From positions 213,912 to 277,911 of the forward strand of contig CAIXPL010000028.1 of assembly GCA_903921325.1 (NCBI GenBank): a stretch of DNA of 64,000 nt, read 5' to 3'. Every line of letters begins with the position of its first letter. Positions within the stretch are counted from its first letter, which is position 1. A program made the translations under genes and the position numbers. The notes under the pieces were generated by a model. It did no database searches, was not told where the DNA came from, and saw only the letters and a program-made list of their open reading frames with translations. Positions 8,011-16,098 of the stretch are shown piece after piece. This DNA is from an uncultured Pseudomonadota bacterium (GTDB lineage: Bacteria; Pseudomonadota; Gammaproteobacteria; Burkholderiales; SG8-39).

Positions 8011-9525
8011 TCATTGGAGCGCAAACGTACCGCTGCGGGCAGGCGCAGTACAGTGCGCGAGCGCCGGGCCGGTGAGTCCACCCGCGGCACATTTCAAGGC
8101 CTGCTGATAAAGCAGGTGCGGGACGACCGGATCCACCAAATCGTCGGCTCTGGGCACGATGCCGGCATCAAGGCTTTGCGCATGACAACGTGCTGAAGTC
8201 TGCGACGGATCGCATTGACCCCAGACCAACTGAACCACCGCTTGTACAGTCGCGCTTAACGGCGCATCGATCAGGGATCGTTGTATCTGAAAAAATAGTG
8301 CCTGACTGGTCGGGTCCAGATTGCCGATGGCATTCGCCACGCCGTCATTGATCGGTCCAGACCATTGTGGCGCTGAGCCACCAGGTGAGCTCGGACTTGC
8401 ACCGATCCAGTTCGACCCCAGATCAATGAGTCCGGCACCCGTCGCTGTAAGGTCAATCGGCCGGCCATTGTTCAGGCCCGTGGCCAACACGCCGGCATTC
8501 TCAAGGACCCCCACGCCCTCTGGCAACAGCGCAACCGCATCGGCGGCAACAAGGGCAGGGGCAACCGAATATCGCTCTGGCACGTCGATCGAAACGGTGA
8601 GCCGCTGCGGTGATGAGGGCAGCTTGCCGCCAGTCCACACGGTGGCCCAGACCCCTGAGCTCACACGATGGGCTGATTCATCACAGTCGGTTACTGCCGG
8701 TGGGCCCGGATCACTGATGACGACCTGACCCGGGTCAGCGCAGATCACCGCCGAGATCGCGTTGCTCGCGGCAAGCTCTCTGGAGGACAACAGATACCAC
8801 TGAGGTTTGACGAAGCCATCGATCGTCCAGGTGACGGTGCGAAAGAATAGTCCCCCCACCGTTGTGCTCATGGTTTTGAATTGATAGTCACTCACCGCGA
8901 GCCAGCCAAAAACACTATCGTGCGTGCGCATGGCCAGACCCATCGCCACTTGCGCTGCCGCAAATGTCATGCGGTGGAATATGGGGTCTTGAGCGTCTCC
9001 CCGATGAGCGTTGAACGGGTTGTAACCCGGTGCGCCGGAGGTCTGCTCAGCGAGTGTCCGATATCGCCCATATGCGCGAAGATACTCTCCATGCCATGGG
9101 GTGAAATCCGCCAGGGATACGTACGCGGCCCCGTCCGGGCGTCGCTCCAGCCGCAGAGCCTGAACTCGCAATTGCGCCGTTTGGGGAGAATACCGCCCGA
9201 CGATCAGCGTGATCGGTCGGCGCAATCGCGGAATGGCGTCGCTCGTCATCGTACTGTCCAAGCCCAACATGCCCACTTCCTGTCGCCCTCTGGTTACCCA
9301 ACCGGGCGCGGCCAGCGGTGCTGTCTCTCGTGCGCTTGGCGCATGGGGTAACAGCTTGGCGATATCAACAAACTGGGCCTTTGGCACAGCGACCGGCCCG
9401 TTTGTCGTGCGAAGGGTCAGCCAATCGGCAGCATCACCAGAAGACCCGGCGAGCACCATCACAAACGCGATAAAGCATGCAATCGTGCGCGTGAACGCTC
9501 GGGCAGTCCGATCAACTTCCAGCAT
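8011..9525 (-). CDS. Unrecognised exported protein, last gene of the pilus operon
   Basis: A 504-residue protein I cannot assign. The ATG at 9525 gives a signal-like N-terminus (TIACFIAFVMVLAG, cleavage near AADWL); the frame also has a GTG at 9546. The mature part has few cysteines, clustered after residue 270 (VICADPG, VTDCDES) and again at the end (WGQCD, SARCHA, LKCAA, AHCTA), suggesting disulfides and an extracytoplasmic location. No enzymatic motif or further membrane span is visible. Its start overlaps the end of the preceding 636-residue gene by 14 bases, so it is translationally linked to the pilus operon. A pilus-tip, adhesin or conjugation-like surface role is inference from context only. 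Confidence 0.75.
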   Translation of the reverse strand: MLEVDRTARAFTRTIACFIAFVMVLAGSSGDAADWLTLRTTNGPVAVPKAQFVDIAKLLPHAPSARETAPLAAPGWVTRGRQEVGMLGLDSTMTSDAIPRLRRPITLIVGRYSPQTAQLRVQALRLERRPDGAAYVSLADFTPWHGEYLRAYGRYRTLAEQTSGAPGYNPFNAHRGDAQDPIFHRMTFAAAQVAMGLAMRTHDSVFGWLAVSDYQFKTMSTTVGGLFFRTVTWTIDGFVKPQWYLLSSRELAASNAISAVICADPGQVVISDPGPPAVTDCDESAHRVSSGVWATVWTGGKLPSSPQRLTVSIDVPERYSVAPALVAADAVALLPEGVGVLENAGVLATGLNNGRPIDLTATGAGLIDLGSNWIGASPSSPGGSAPQWSGPINDGVANAIGNLDPTSQALFFQIQRSLIDAPLSATVQAVVQLVWGQCDPSQTSARCHAQSLDAGIVPRADDLVDPVVPHLLYQQALKCAAGGLTGPALAHCTAPARSGTFALQ

Positions 9526-11422
9526 ACAAAGTGCAGACAAGGTCACAGGGATACCAGGGCATGGTTTGCGAACGCTGCCAGATCGGCTCTACGGCAACAT
9601 AGGTCGAGCACTGCGGCACGTCATCAAATATCTGGCAGCCGAATATGGGACCAGCATCTCCTGCAGGGTCAAGGCATGTCGTACCCGGGTCGCCGGACAG
9701 CGCCAGGAGCAGCGTGAACTGCCCGACGCGCAAGGATCCGGCAGGACAAGCAGACCCTTCAAACCAGAAGTTGATTGGCCCGCCCGACGGAAAATTCTTC
9801 CGGTCGACAAATCCGAAATTCGAGAAAAAGGCGGTCGCAGCAAACGTCTGCATCCCGGCGATATACCCTCCCTGCCACGCGATGCTCTGGTAAGCACGGG
9901 CAAATGTGAGGTTGTTCGCGCCATCGTACGACCACTGCACCGCTGGAATTCGGTCGCCGCCGTGGTACCACTGGTTTTGCAATGGCTGGCCCTGCACCAG
10001 CACCCAACTTTGGGCAGTGAACATGTCCTCGCTGCGAGCACAGTAATCGACACCGGCGCCCCCACCGATGACCAGATCAATATTGCCATCTGGTCGACAC
10101 GAAGCACTCAAGGCGATGGCCCGACCACACCAGCCAAAATATAGGTCGGCAAACAAGAAGCTGGCTGGTTGCACGCCGGTCGTTGTAACTGGTGCCAATT
10201 GAACGATGCCCGGAGTCGCTGCCACGGTTCGCAGTGGTCCTTCAGGATTGTCCAGATCGACCACAAAGTCCGCAATTGCGCTTTGCGATTGATTGGTCAA
10301 GTTGGTTCGGGTCACATCAAAAGGCACCCTGGGCGACATGTCAGCGCGGCTGAGAATGTCCACCAGATGTGCCGCCCCTCCGATCTCAACCCGGTAGCGC
10401 TCAGTGCGGGATTCCAGCATCACGCTGTAGGTCCCGCTATTTCGATAGCTGCCAGCAGTACAGGTATGTGGCCCCCACTGTCGATAGTCGACGCTGATTA
10501 CTGCTCGGGCGACCTGTTGCCACGATCCGTTATCTGTCTGGGTGAGCTTGTATACCGGTTTCAATTCGCGCAAGTAATCAAGTAAGGCGTAGGGCGCACC
10601 GGTTTGATCGAGAAGCTGTTGCACGTCGGGTGCCACCGGACAATGAGCGCCCGCCTGCCTGTTTTCAAGGCAGTAAAGTCCGAAGTCCGGGTCAATCGTT
10701 ATTCCAGTATTGTTGACAGGTTCGTCGTATGCCCCCTGCACATTGATGATTTTCCAATCGTCTAGCGCGACCAGCTGTCGATTCAACTGCCGCCAGAGCA
10801 ATTTTCCTGCATTGGGATAGGCAAATGCAGCAGGCAGTCCAGAGGTCACCGCCAGGGAAACGTAGGACACTTCGATGGGGCCTGTTTGCGAATCGATAAT
10901 CTCAGCATCGCCGTATTGAATGCGCGCCCCCGCTTGCAATAGCAAATGCCACGAGAGCGTGACTGGATGCACGACACCCGATACCTGAACTGTCTGCAAT
11001 AGATTGAATAGAGCGGCATCAGCGCCGTTTGAATGCATCCATGCCTCCAACGGTGCCGCGACCACCGCAGCCAGTGTTTGAGCCTGGCGGTTGATCGCTG
11101 ACAGGATTCCTGATCGAGTCTGCGACATTCCGAACTCAGTAGCCGGGAGAATCGGTAACAAGGAAGGATCGGCAACCACGTACGAAGTCGTATCGAGGGT
11201 GAGCACGCCGGCCTTGATGTGACCGCTGCCCACCTGAGCGGCAATGTTGACTCGCATATCGCCAGGGCCGGCAACCGTCTGGGTCACAACGACGACATTT
11301 TCAGCCTGCACAGTGCGCGCCTGCGCAACGACGAACAGCAAGAAAAAAAGTGGACCGAATGTTCGGATTCGCTGCGCAATCCAACAGATCGAAAGACACA
11401 TCGATTTAGTCCGAATCCTCAT
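9512..11422 (-). CDS. Unrecognised large exported cysteine-containing protein of the pilus operon
   Basis: A 636-residue protein with a signal peptide (FGPLFFLLFVVAQ, cleavage near VQAEN) and about 14 cysteines in the mature chain, concentrated in the C-terminal half (YFGWCGRA, SASCRPDG, SACPAG, TTCLDPAG, WYPCDLVC). The ATG at 11422 overlaps the stop of the PilP-like gene as ATGA. The rest is rich in aromatic and Asn/Gln residues with beta-type composition, like a surface or tip protein. I recognise no family. Size, cysteine richness and last-but-one operon position recall TraN-like mating-pair proteins or pilus-tip adhesins, but I see no specific motif for either. Confidence 0.78.
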   Translation of the reverse strand: MRIRTKSMCLSICWIAQRIRTFGPLFFLLFVVAQARTVQAENVVVVTQTVAGPGDMRVNIAAQVGSGHIKAGVLTLDTTSYVVADPSLLPILPATEFGMSQTRSGILSAINRQAQTLAAVVAAPLEAWMHSNGADAALFNLLQTVQVSGVVHPVTLSWHLLLQAGARIQYGDAEIIDSQTGPIEVSYVSLAVTSGLPAAFAYPNAGKLLWRQLNRQLVALDDWKIINVQGAYDEPVNNTGITIDPDFGLYCLENRQAGAHCPVAPDVQQLLDQTGAPYALLDYLRELKPVYKLTQTDNGSWQQVARAVISVDYRQWGPHTCTAGSYRNSGTYSVMLESRTERYRVEIGGAAHLVDILSRADMSPRVPFDVTRTNLTNQSQSAIADFVVDLDNPEGPLRTVAATPGIVQLAPVTTTGVQPASFLFADLYFGWCGRAIALSASCRPDGNIDLVIGGGAGVDYCARSEDMFTAQSWVLVQGQPLQNQWYHGGDRIPAVQWSYDGANNLTFARAYQSIAWQGGYIAGMQTFAATAFFSNFGFVDRKNFPSGGPINFWFEGSACPAGSLRVGQFTLLLALSGDPGTTCLDPAGDAGPIFGCQIFDDVPQCSTYVAVEPIWQRSQTMPWYPCDLVCTLYAGS

Positions 11423-12360
11423 TTGCTGACCGGGCCCGCGGGCCCGATCTCCTGCCCGCGAGGGAGCGCAACGCTGGGGCGTGCCTCGGATGGTGCTGGA
11501 GGTAACACCCATTGTGGGGCCTCACGATTGCCCGATCTTGAGGCATCTGGGTTGCTCAACCGATTGATCTCCAGACCAGGAATCGGCGGGAGAACTGCGA
11601 CTGGCGCTGTGACTGCCTGCGCATCCTGGCGAGCGATTGCGACATCCCTGCGCTCGCTTCCGCTGGGAACACGGTAGGTTCGTCCATTGAGGCTGATGTC
11701 CAGGCCGTCAATTTTGTCGACATGAATTGAGCCATGTGCCGACCCCTCAGACATCACCTCAATTTTGGAATTGACTTCGACCAGGGCAAATTGCTTGCCC
11801 ATCACCGTACTCACCCCCAGCACGCGCAGAGGTCTATCCGCCTCTGCCTGCGGTAGAGTCACAGGATGCGTGGTCGGCAAGACTGGAGACTCGGTGATCG
11901 GCGTGCCCATGGGCGAGCGCGACCTCGGTGGCACTGGCATTCCCGTTGCATTCCGCGGCATCGCCGAGCGCGCACTGCTTAATGGCGGCGCGATCGCGTT
12001 GACGTCCTTTGCCGCGAGCGCAGGAGCACTCGGACTTCTTAGCCGCTCAAGCTCGGCATGCAAGCGAGCCGCCGCCACTTCCTGCTCAAGCAGGCGGGTT
12101 CGTTGCTTTGCCAATTGAAGAGCAAGTCCAAGGCGATCATATTCAAGACTATTGGTGGAAAATGGGTTACGAGTAGCAACGCTGCCCGGCTCGTGCTCGA
12201 TGAGCTTGGTGTTATCACCTACAGAAAAAGTATCGGCCGGCACACCCTCCTTGAGTCCGACAGTCGGCTGGGCGTTGGCCATCGCGCACAACGTACTAAA
12301 CGATCCTGCAAGGATAACCGCACCCGAGATTCGGGCTATTGGGAGTTGGTAGGTCAACAT
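11419..12360 (-). CDS. pilP: Type IVb pilus periplasmic protein PilP-like
   Basis: A 313-residue exported protein. The leader MLTYQL...CAMANAQ is a signal peptide; the ATG at 12360 has GGAG eight bases upstream. Residues about 72-108 form a charged helix likely to coil (AKQRTRLLEQEVAAARLHAELERLR in two parts). After a proline-rich linker, residues 180-240 contain a small beta domain (LRVLGVSTVMGKQFALVEV, then VDKIDGLDISLNGRTYRVP) resembling PilP of R64-type pili, which links inner-membrane components to the secretin. The C-terminal tail is low-complexity. It follows the PilV-like gene by 32 bases and overlaps the next gene by ATGA. The name rests on domain pattern and context. Confidence 0.62.
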   Translation of the reverse strand: MLTYQLPIARISGAVILAGSFSTLCAMANAQPTVGLKEGVPADTFSVGDNTKLIEHEPGSVATRNPFSTNSLEYDRLGLALQLAKQRTRLLEQEVAAARLHAELERLRSPSAPALAAKDVNAIAPPLSSARSAMPRNATGMPVPPRSRSPMGTPITESPVLPTTHPVTLPQAEADRPLRVLGVSTVMGKQFALVEVNSKIEVMSEGSAHGSIHVDKIDGLDISLNGRTYRVPSGSERRDVAIARQDAQAVTAPVAVLPPIPGLEINRLSNPDASRSGNREAPQWVLPPAPSEARPSVALPRGQEIGPAGPVSK

Positions 12361-12392
12361 GGTTGGTTCTCCTTTGGGACCTCGGTCGCGTA

Positions 12393-13439
12393 TCAACCGT
12401 ATGCTCCAATGACCGTTGTGATCAAAGTCTGACCGCTGGGCAGCGGAGCAATGACGCGCGCAGTGAACGGTGGCAAGCTCCGGCGAGGGTCCGTCTGATC
12501 CGGGTTGTTGACCGCATCCGATGAGTTGTCAATCTGCAATTTCCAGCGGGTCATCAACGTGACATCGTCCGGCGCGAGGCCCAAGCCGGCGAGCAAATTG
12601 AGATCGGGAGAGTCTGCATTGACTGCGTGCCCCAAGGTGGAGGCGATCATGCCCTGCGATGCCGCGCTCTCAACTGATCCATCCCACATTGGTGATGCCC
12701 AATCGCCCAGGCGGTTCGAATTGGCGAAGTAGTCCACCTCGATCGCACGCGAAACGGAACTCAAATATCGTGTCGAAAAATAGGCCGCATAGGCCGCCGC
12801 AACGCGTGCGGATTTCTTTTGCGCATCGTCATAGGCGGCGCGTACGGCAGGTTGCCCGCTGACAACCTCTGCAATGTCATCGCCCTGCACCGTCAAGATG
12901 CCGCTTGACGAATTGAAGCTCGATTCGAATCGACCATTCATCCCGGCGGAAATTAATGCAATGACCCGATAGTTCAGGCGAACCTCGGGGAGTTCCAGAA
13001 CGAGGTCATCGGAAATCACCACGTTGACCGGGCGATGAAAGCTGTCGTTAGTTAATTGATTGACGCCGCTGGTTGCGCAAGGTTGCAATGCCTGGGTGAC
13101 ATTCGGATTCCATTGGAATCCATTCGCATTTGCACTCAGTGCAGTGCCTCTTGTGGAACCGTCCGTCGCTGACAGCTTTCCTCCTTTCAGTAGCACACCA
13201 TTGAAGGCCACGGAATTGGGATCCGACGAGAAAGCGGTGGCAATCTCTTGCGTGATACAGCGCTCAATAGCCATTCGCAGTAGCCGCAGATTGAAGTGCG
13301 ATTCCTGCCTTTGACCGTATTCCAGAATACTTGCGCCGGTCGATAGAAGACTGACCGACAGCAGCGAAATGACAGCCATCACCACGACGAGTTCGAGTGC
13401 GCTGAATCCTCCGGCAGTTCCCGTTCGTGGTGGCGGCAT
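12393..13439 (-). CDS. Minor pilin, PilV-like size
   Basis: A 348-residue prepilin. An 11-residue leader ends in AGG, then F-SALELVVVMAVISLLSVSLLS, a class III signal with Glu at mature position 5. The long helix is followed by a roughly 300-residue domain with two cysteines (RCITQ, QPCATSG) that could form a disulfide. The length and order after the major pilin fit PilV-type minor pilins of R64 pili. No shufflon recombinase or inverted C-terminal cassettes are visible downstream, so the C-terminus is probably fixed. It starts 8 bases after the Glu5-less pilin. Processing needs a prepilin peptidase encoded elsewhere. Confidence 0.75.
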   Translation of the reverse strand: MPPPRTGTAGGFSALELVVVMAVISLLSVSLLSTGASILEYGQRQESHFNLRLLRMAIERCITQEIATAFSSDPNSVAFNGVLLKGGKLSATDGSTRGTALSANANGFQWNPNVTQALQPCATSGVNQLTNDSFHRPVNVVISDDLVLELPEVRLNYRVIALISAGMNGRFESSFNSSSGILTVQGDDIAEVVSGQPAVRAAYDDAQKKSARVAAAYAAYFSTRYLSSVSRAIEVDYFANSNRLGDWASPMWDGSVESAASQGMIASTLGHAVNADSPDLNLLAGLGLAPDDVTLMTRWKLQIDNSSDAVNNPDQTDPRRSLPPFTARVIAPLPSGQTLITTVIGAYG

Positions 13440-13447
13440 TGCCAGGG

Positions 13448-14290
13448 TCAGAGCTTTTGAATTGCGTAGATTCGGATCGACTGCCCAAACGGGGTCCTGG
13501 ACCGCAAGACCATCGAATAGGGGGGCGACTGAGTTTCACAGTCCTGGTCATTGGAAATCTCGATTGCGCCTCCCCAGGCATCGGTCGCTGGTGCGGGATC
13601 CAGGCCGAACGATGCCCAGGCGATGTCCTTTGCTCGCATGTATCCGTCTGTCGCAGGCAGGGACTGCCCTTGAGCCTGGCAACTCGGGTCGGGGCGGAAG
13701 GGATTGCAGGCAATCTCACCCAACTCTTGTCGAGCCCTGGATGCCGCCCAATGTTCAATTCGCTCGGCAAATTGCGCAAGGTACGCTGACGTATCCTTGA
13801 ACGCAGCCTGCTGCAGCGAAAGGCCCGACACCACTTCAGTAAGTGCACCAGAAAAATCCACGACGTGACCGCTGCGTGGGTCCCAGTGAGGTGAGCCGGC
13901 GGATTGACCCGGTATCCACAGCAGGAGGATATGTCCCGCCACTTGTCGATCTGAAATCAACGCGCTGGACCAGCTCCGCAAACCAAATTGAGGCGTGATG
14001 TTTGCTGCCGTAAGCAGGCTGCCCATTTCAAGCGGTCCTGAGATTGCCGCCACTTCAGCCAGGTGGCTTCGATACCATAGCGTTACCAACGCAGCGCTTC
14101 GCGAAAGATAATCTCGTTGTGATGAATTCCGATTCGCTGCAATGGCGGCCAACCGCTCCACCATCAGCGAGGCAAGGCACAGACTGAACAGGCTCATTGC
14201 CCCGAGCAGCAGAATCGCGACGGCAAATCCCCGCTGAAGGCGCATTGGCCGCTGGGGGCACCGCAGTCGCCCGGCCAATCCCGATTGCAT
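13448..14290 (-). CDS. Pilin-like minor subunit lacking Glu5
   Basis: A 280-residue protein with a prepilin-like N-terminus: a positively charged leader ending LQRG, then F-AVAILLLGAMSLFSLCLASLMV. Mature position 5 is Ile instead of the Glu that normally pairs with the neighbouring subunit, as in GspK/PilX-type tip pseudopilins, which lack it because nothing sits above them. The ectodomain has a Cys pair (IACNPF, PSCQAQ) and a third Cys (DQDCETQ). The start may be 14290 or the ATG at 14245 (MRLQRG), which would give a 6-residue leader. Gaps to the neighbours are 16 and 8 bases. The pilin class is clear; tip location is inference. Confidence 0.7.
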   Translation of the reverse strand: MQSGLAGRLRCPQRPMRLQRGFAVAILLLGAMSLFSLCLASLMVERLAAIAANRNSSQRDYLSRSAALVTLWYRSHLAEVAAISGPLEMGSLLTAANITPQFGLRSWSSALISDRQVAGHILLLWIPGQSAGSPHWDPRSGHVVDFSGALTEVVSGLSLQQAAFKDTSAYLAQFAERIEHWAASRARQELGEIACNPFRPDPSCQAQGQSLPATDGYMRAKDIAWASFGLDPAPATDAWGGAIEISNDQDCETQSPPYSMVLRSRTPFGQSIRIYAIQKL

Positions 14291-14306
14291 GATGCGCTGC
14301 CGGTGA

Positions 14307-14861
14307 TTAAGTCAGGTCGAATTCAAGCGTCAACGTGCCATTGCCGCTGGAACCCTCGGCAGCGACGCAACGTCCGGCAGACTGGCGTGCACCGTTGCAC
14401 GCAGTTAGGGCTTTGGGTAACACCTCATTTGGAATATGGGATGCCGTGATCCGCCAGTGCGTTCCGATCGAGTCCTGCGACTGTGTGATGCCCAGAGTCG
14501 CGCCGGCTCCAATATTGGAGATGATGATGTTGCCGCTGCCATCGACTGGCGCGGGCTGAGCGTAACGTTGATGCCATTGCGCGGAGATGTCCAAACCACA
14601 AAAACTGTTGTCGGCATTCGCTTTTGTAGGATCAAACAACACATCCATTCTGGTTGGATAGCAGGAAAAGTCGTTCTTTGCCATGAGCATGGCATTGGCA
14701 TAGTCGTTCATTGCACTTGACAATGCGATGCCTCTTGAATTGCTCTGGTCATAGCTGAAAACTGCGATTCCGCTGATCAGCGCCATCGCTGCCAGTACCG
14801 CAATCATTTCTATCGCAGAAAAGCCGCCTTGGCGGTCAATACGGCTGAGCTGTGACTTCAT
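14307..14861 (-). CDS. pilS: Type IVb major pilin, PilS-like
   Basis: A 184-residue prepilin, the likely main pilus subunit. The ATG at 14861 has a GGAGAACAG ribosome site; an upstream ATG at 14885 has none. The leader MKSQLSRIDRQGG is 13 residues, then F-SAIEMIAVLAAMALISGIAVFSY with Glu5. The mature protein is about 171 residues with Cys pairs FSCYP/SFCGL and TACNG/GRCVA, the second forming the C-terminal disulfide loop usual in type IVb pilins. It sits between the platform protein and the minor pilins, as in the R64 order pilR-pilS. Mature N-terminal Phe is less usual for type IVb than Met, Leu or Trp. Confidence 0.82.
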   Translation of the reverse strand: MKSQLSRIDRQGGFSAIEMIAVLAAMALISGIAVFSYDQSNSRGIALSSAMNDYANAMLMAKNDFSCYPTRMDVLFDPTKANADNSFCGLDISAQWHQRYAQPAPVDGSGNIIISNIGAGATLGITQSQDSIGTHWRITASHIPNEVLPKALTACNGARQSAGRCVAAEGSSGNGTLTLEFDLT

Positions 14862-14896
14862 CTGTTCTCCAGGAGTTTGGTTCATAGGTCGAAGAT

Positions 14897-16096
14897 CTAA
14901 AGATGAGCAAAGGCAGCTAGCAGCTGGGGCAACACTGCGACGCCGGCCGTTGCGACAACCATGCAGGCAATAACCAGGTACGACAGCACAGTCACGGTGT
15001 GTTCAATTTGATCGCAATGCTGCGACACCTCTGAGTGCAAGCGACCAAGCACCCGCTCTACGCCCAGCTTGTAGTTTTGCGCTGATTCGGCCGCTGCCAA
15101 TTCCGTTGCAACCGATGCTGGCCACCCTACCCGTCGCGCCACCACGGCGAGCGATGCCGTTCCCGAGCGGAGCATATTGGCCATTGCTTCGAGCCGCTCG
15201 CGATGCTCGGCGAGGCTGGCGGCACGGGCAAGCGTTGTAAAGATTTCAACAGGCCGCATGCCAATCTCATACATCAGCAAAAACGCTGACCATGTTGCTA
15301 TCAGTTCAAGTTTGATGCGCAGCTTCGCAAGCGGCGGCAATACGCGGGTGAAACGGGCCGAATCCAGATTGCGCACGATGAGCACAGCCACGATCGGCAG
15401 CGCGAACCAACCGCAGCTGAACAACCGCGGAAACTCCGAGACAGCCACAGCGAACCGATAGTACTCAGCCGCCAGCGAAGGCACCTGGATGCCAAGACTC
15501 GACGAGGTTCCAAAGAATTTCGCCAGTCTTGGTGCGATGAATAGAGTCACGCCCCACATGACGATCCACATGAAGAGAAACACCAGGGTCGGGTACCAAA
15601 TGAGTCCGGTGACCCGCGCTTTCAGTTTGATCTGAACGTCGATTTGCTCCGCGAGCGCCTGAAAGACTCGTGCCTCTTGCCCGGTGTCATGCACCGCTCG
15701 GATCGCCTGGACGTGGTTCATCGGGAATCCGGCAGCAAGCATCGCGTCAGCGATCGGCAAGCCGGCCAGTACGGCTGTGCGCAGACTCGACAACGCAACC
15801 GAGGAACGTGGTCGATCGATAAATTCCTCTGCATCATTCAGACCCTGCGGAAGCGAAAGACCAGCACGCAAGCGGTCTGACAGAACTCGGTACAAGCGAC
15901 TCAGTTCCGCTGGCGCTAGCGCTTCGCGATATGCCAAAGCAGCGATCGACCGACCCCAATTCAATCGGACTTCTGCGTCAAGTACGCCCAGTCCGTCGTA
16001 CACCTGCCTGTGTGCCTCCTGCAAGGACGCGCTCACCACCGTGCCATTGAGCGGTCCTTTCGGGCCATGAATGACGTAGTCGAACACGTATTGCAT
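14897..16096 (-). CDS. pilR: Type IV pilus inner-membrane platform protein (GspF/PilC/PilR family)
   Basis: A 399-residue polytopic protein with two GspF-type cytoplasmic domains. Membrane spans are at about residues 170-195 (YPTLVFLFMWIVMWGVTLFI), 230-250 (SCGWFALPIVAVLIV) and 370-393 (LVIACMVVATAGVAVLPQLL). The first domain carries the family-like LYRVLSDRLRAGLSLPQGL. It would couple the ATPase at 16099 to pilin extraction. The ATG at 16096 is preceded by GGAGG and starts 2 bases after the ATPase stop, so translation is coupled; an earlier in-frame start inside the ATPase lacks a ribosome site. The family call is firm; the pilR name follows R64 order. Confidence 0.87.
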   Translation of the reverse strand: MQYVFDYVIHGPKGPLNGTVVSASLQEAHRQVYDGLGVLDAEVRLNWGRSIAALAYREALAPAELSRLYRVLSDRLRAGLSLPQGLNDAEEFIDRPRSSVALSSLRTAVLAGLPIADAMLAAGFPMNHVQAIRAVHDTGQEARVFQALAEQIDVQIKLKARVTGLIWYPTLVFLFMWIVMWGVTLFIAPRLAKFFGTSSSLGIQVPSLAAEYYRFAVAVSEFPRLFSCGWFALPIVAVLIVRNLDSARFTRVLPPLAKLRIKLELIATWSAFLLMYEIGMRPVEIFTTLARAASLAEHRERLEAMANMLRSGTASLAVVARRVGWPASVATELAAAESAQNYKLGVERVLGRLHSEVSQHCDQIEHTVTVLSYLVIACMVVATAGVAVLPQLLAAFAHL

Positions 16097-16098
16097 TG

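Noticed and set aside
12393..13439. Shufflon-type variable PilV region
   Set aside because: No rci-like recombinase and no inverted repeats or alternative C-terminal segments next to the gene.
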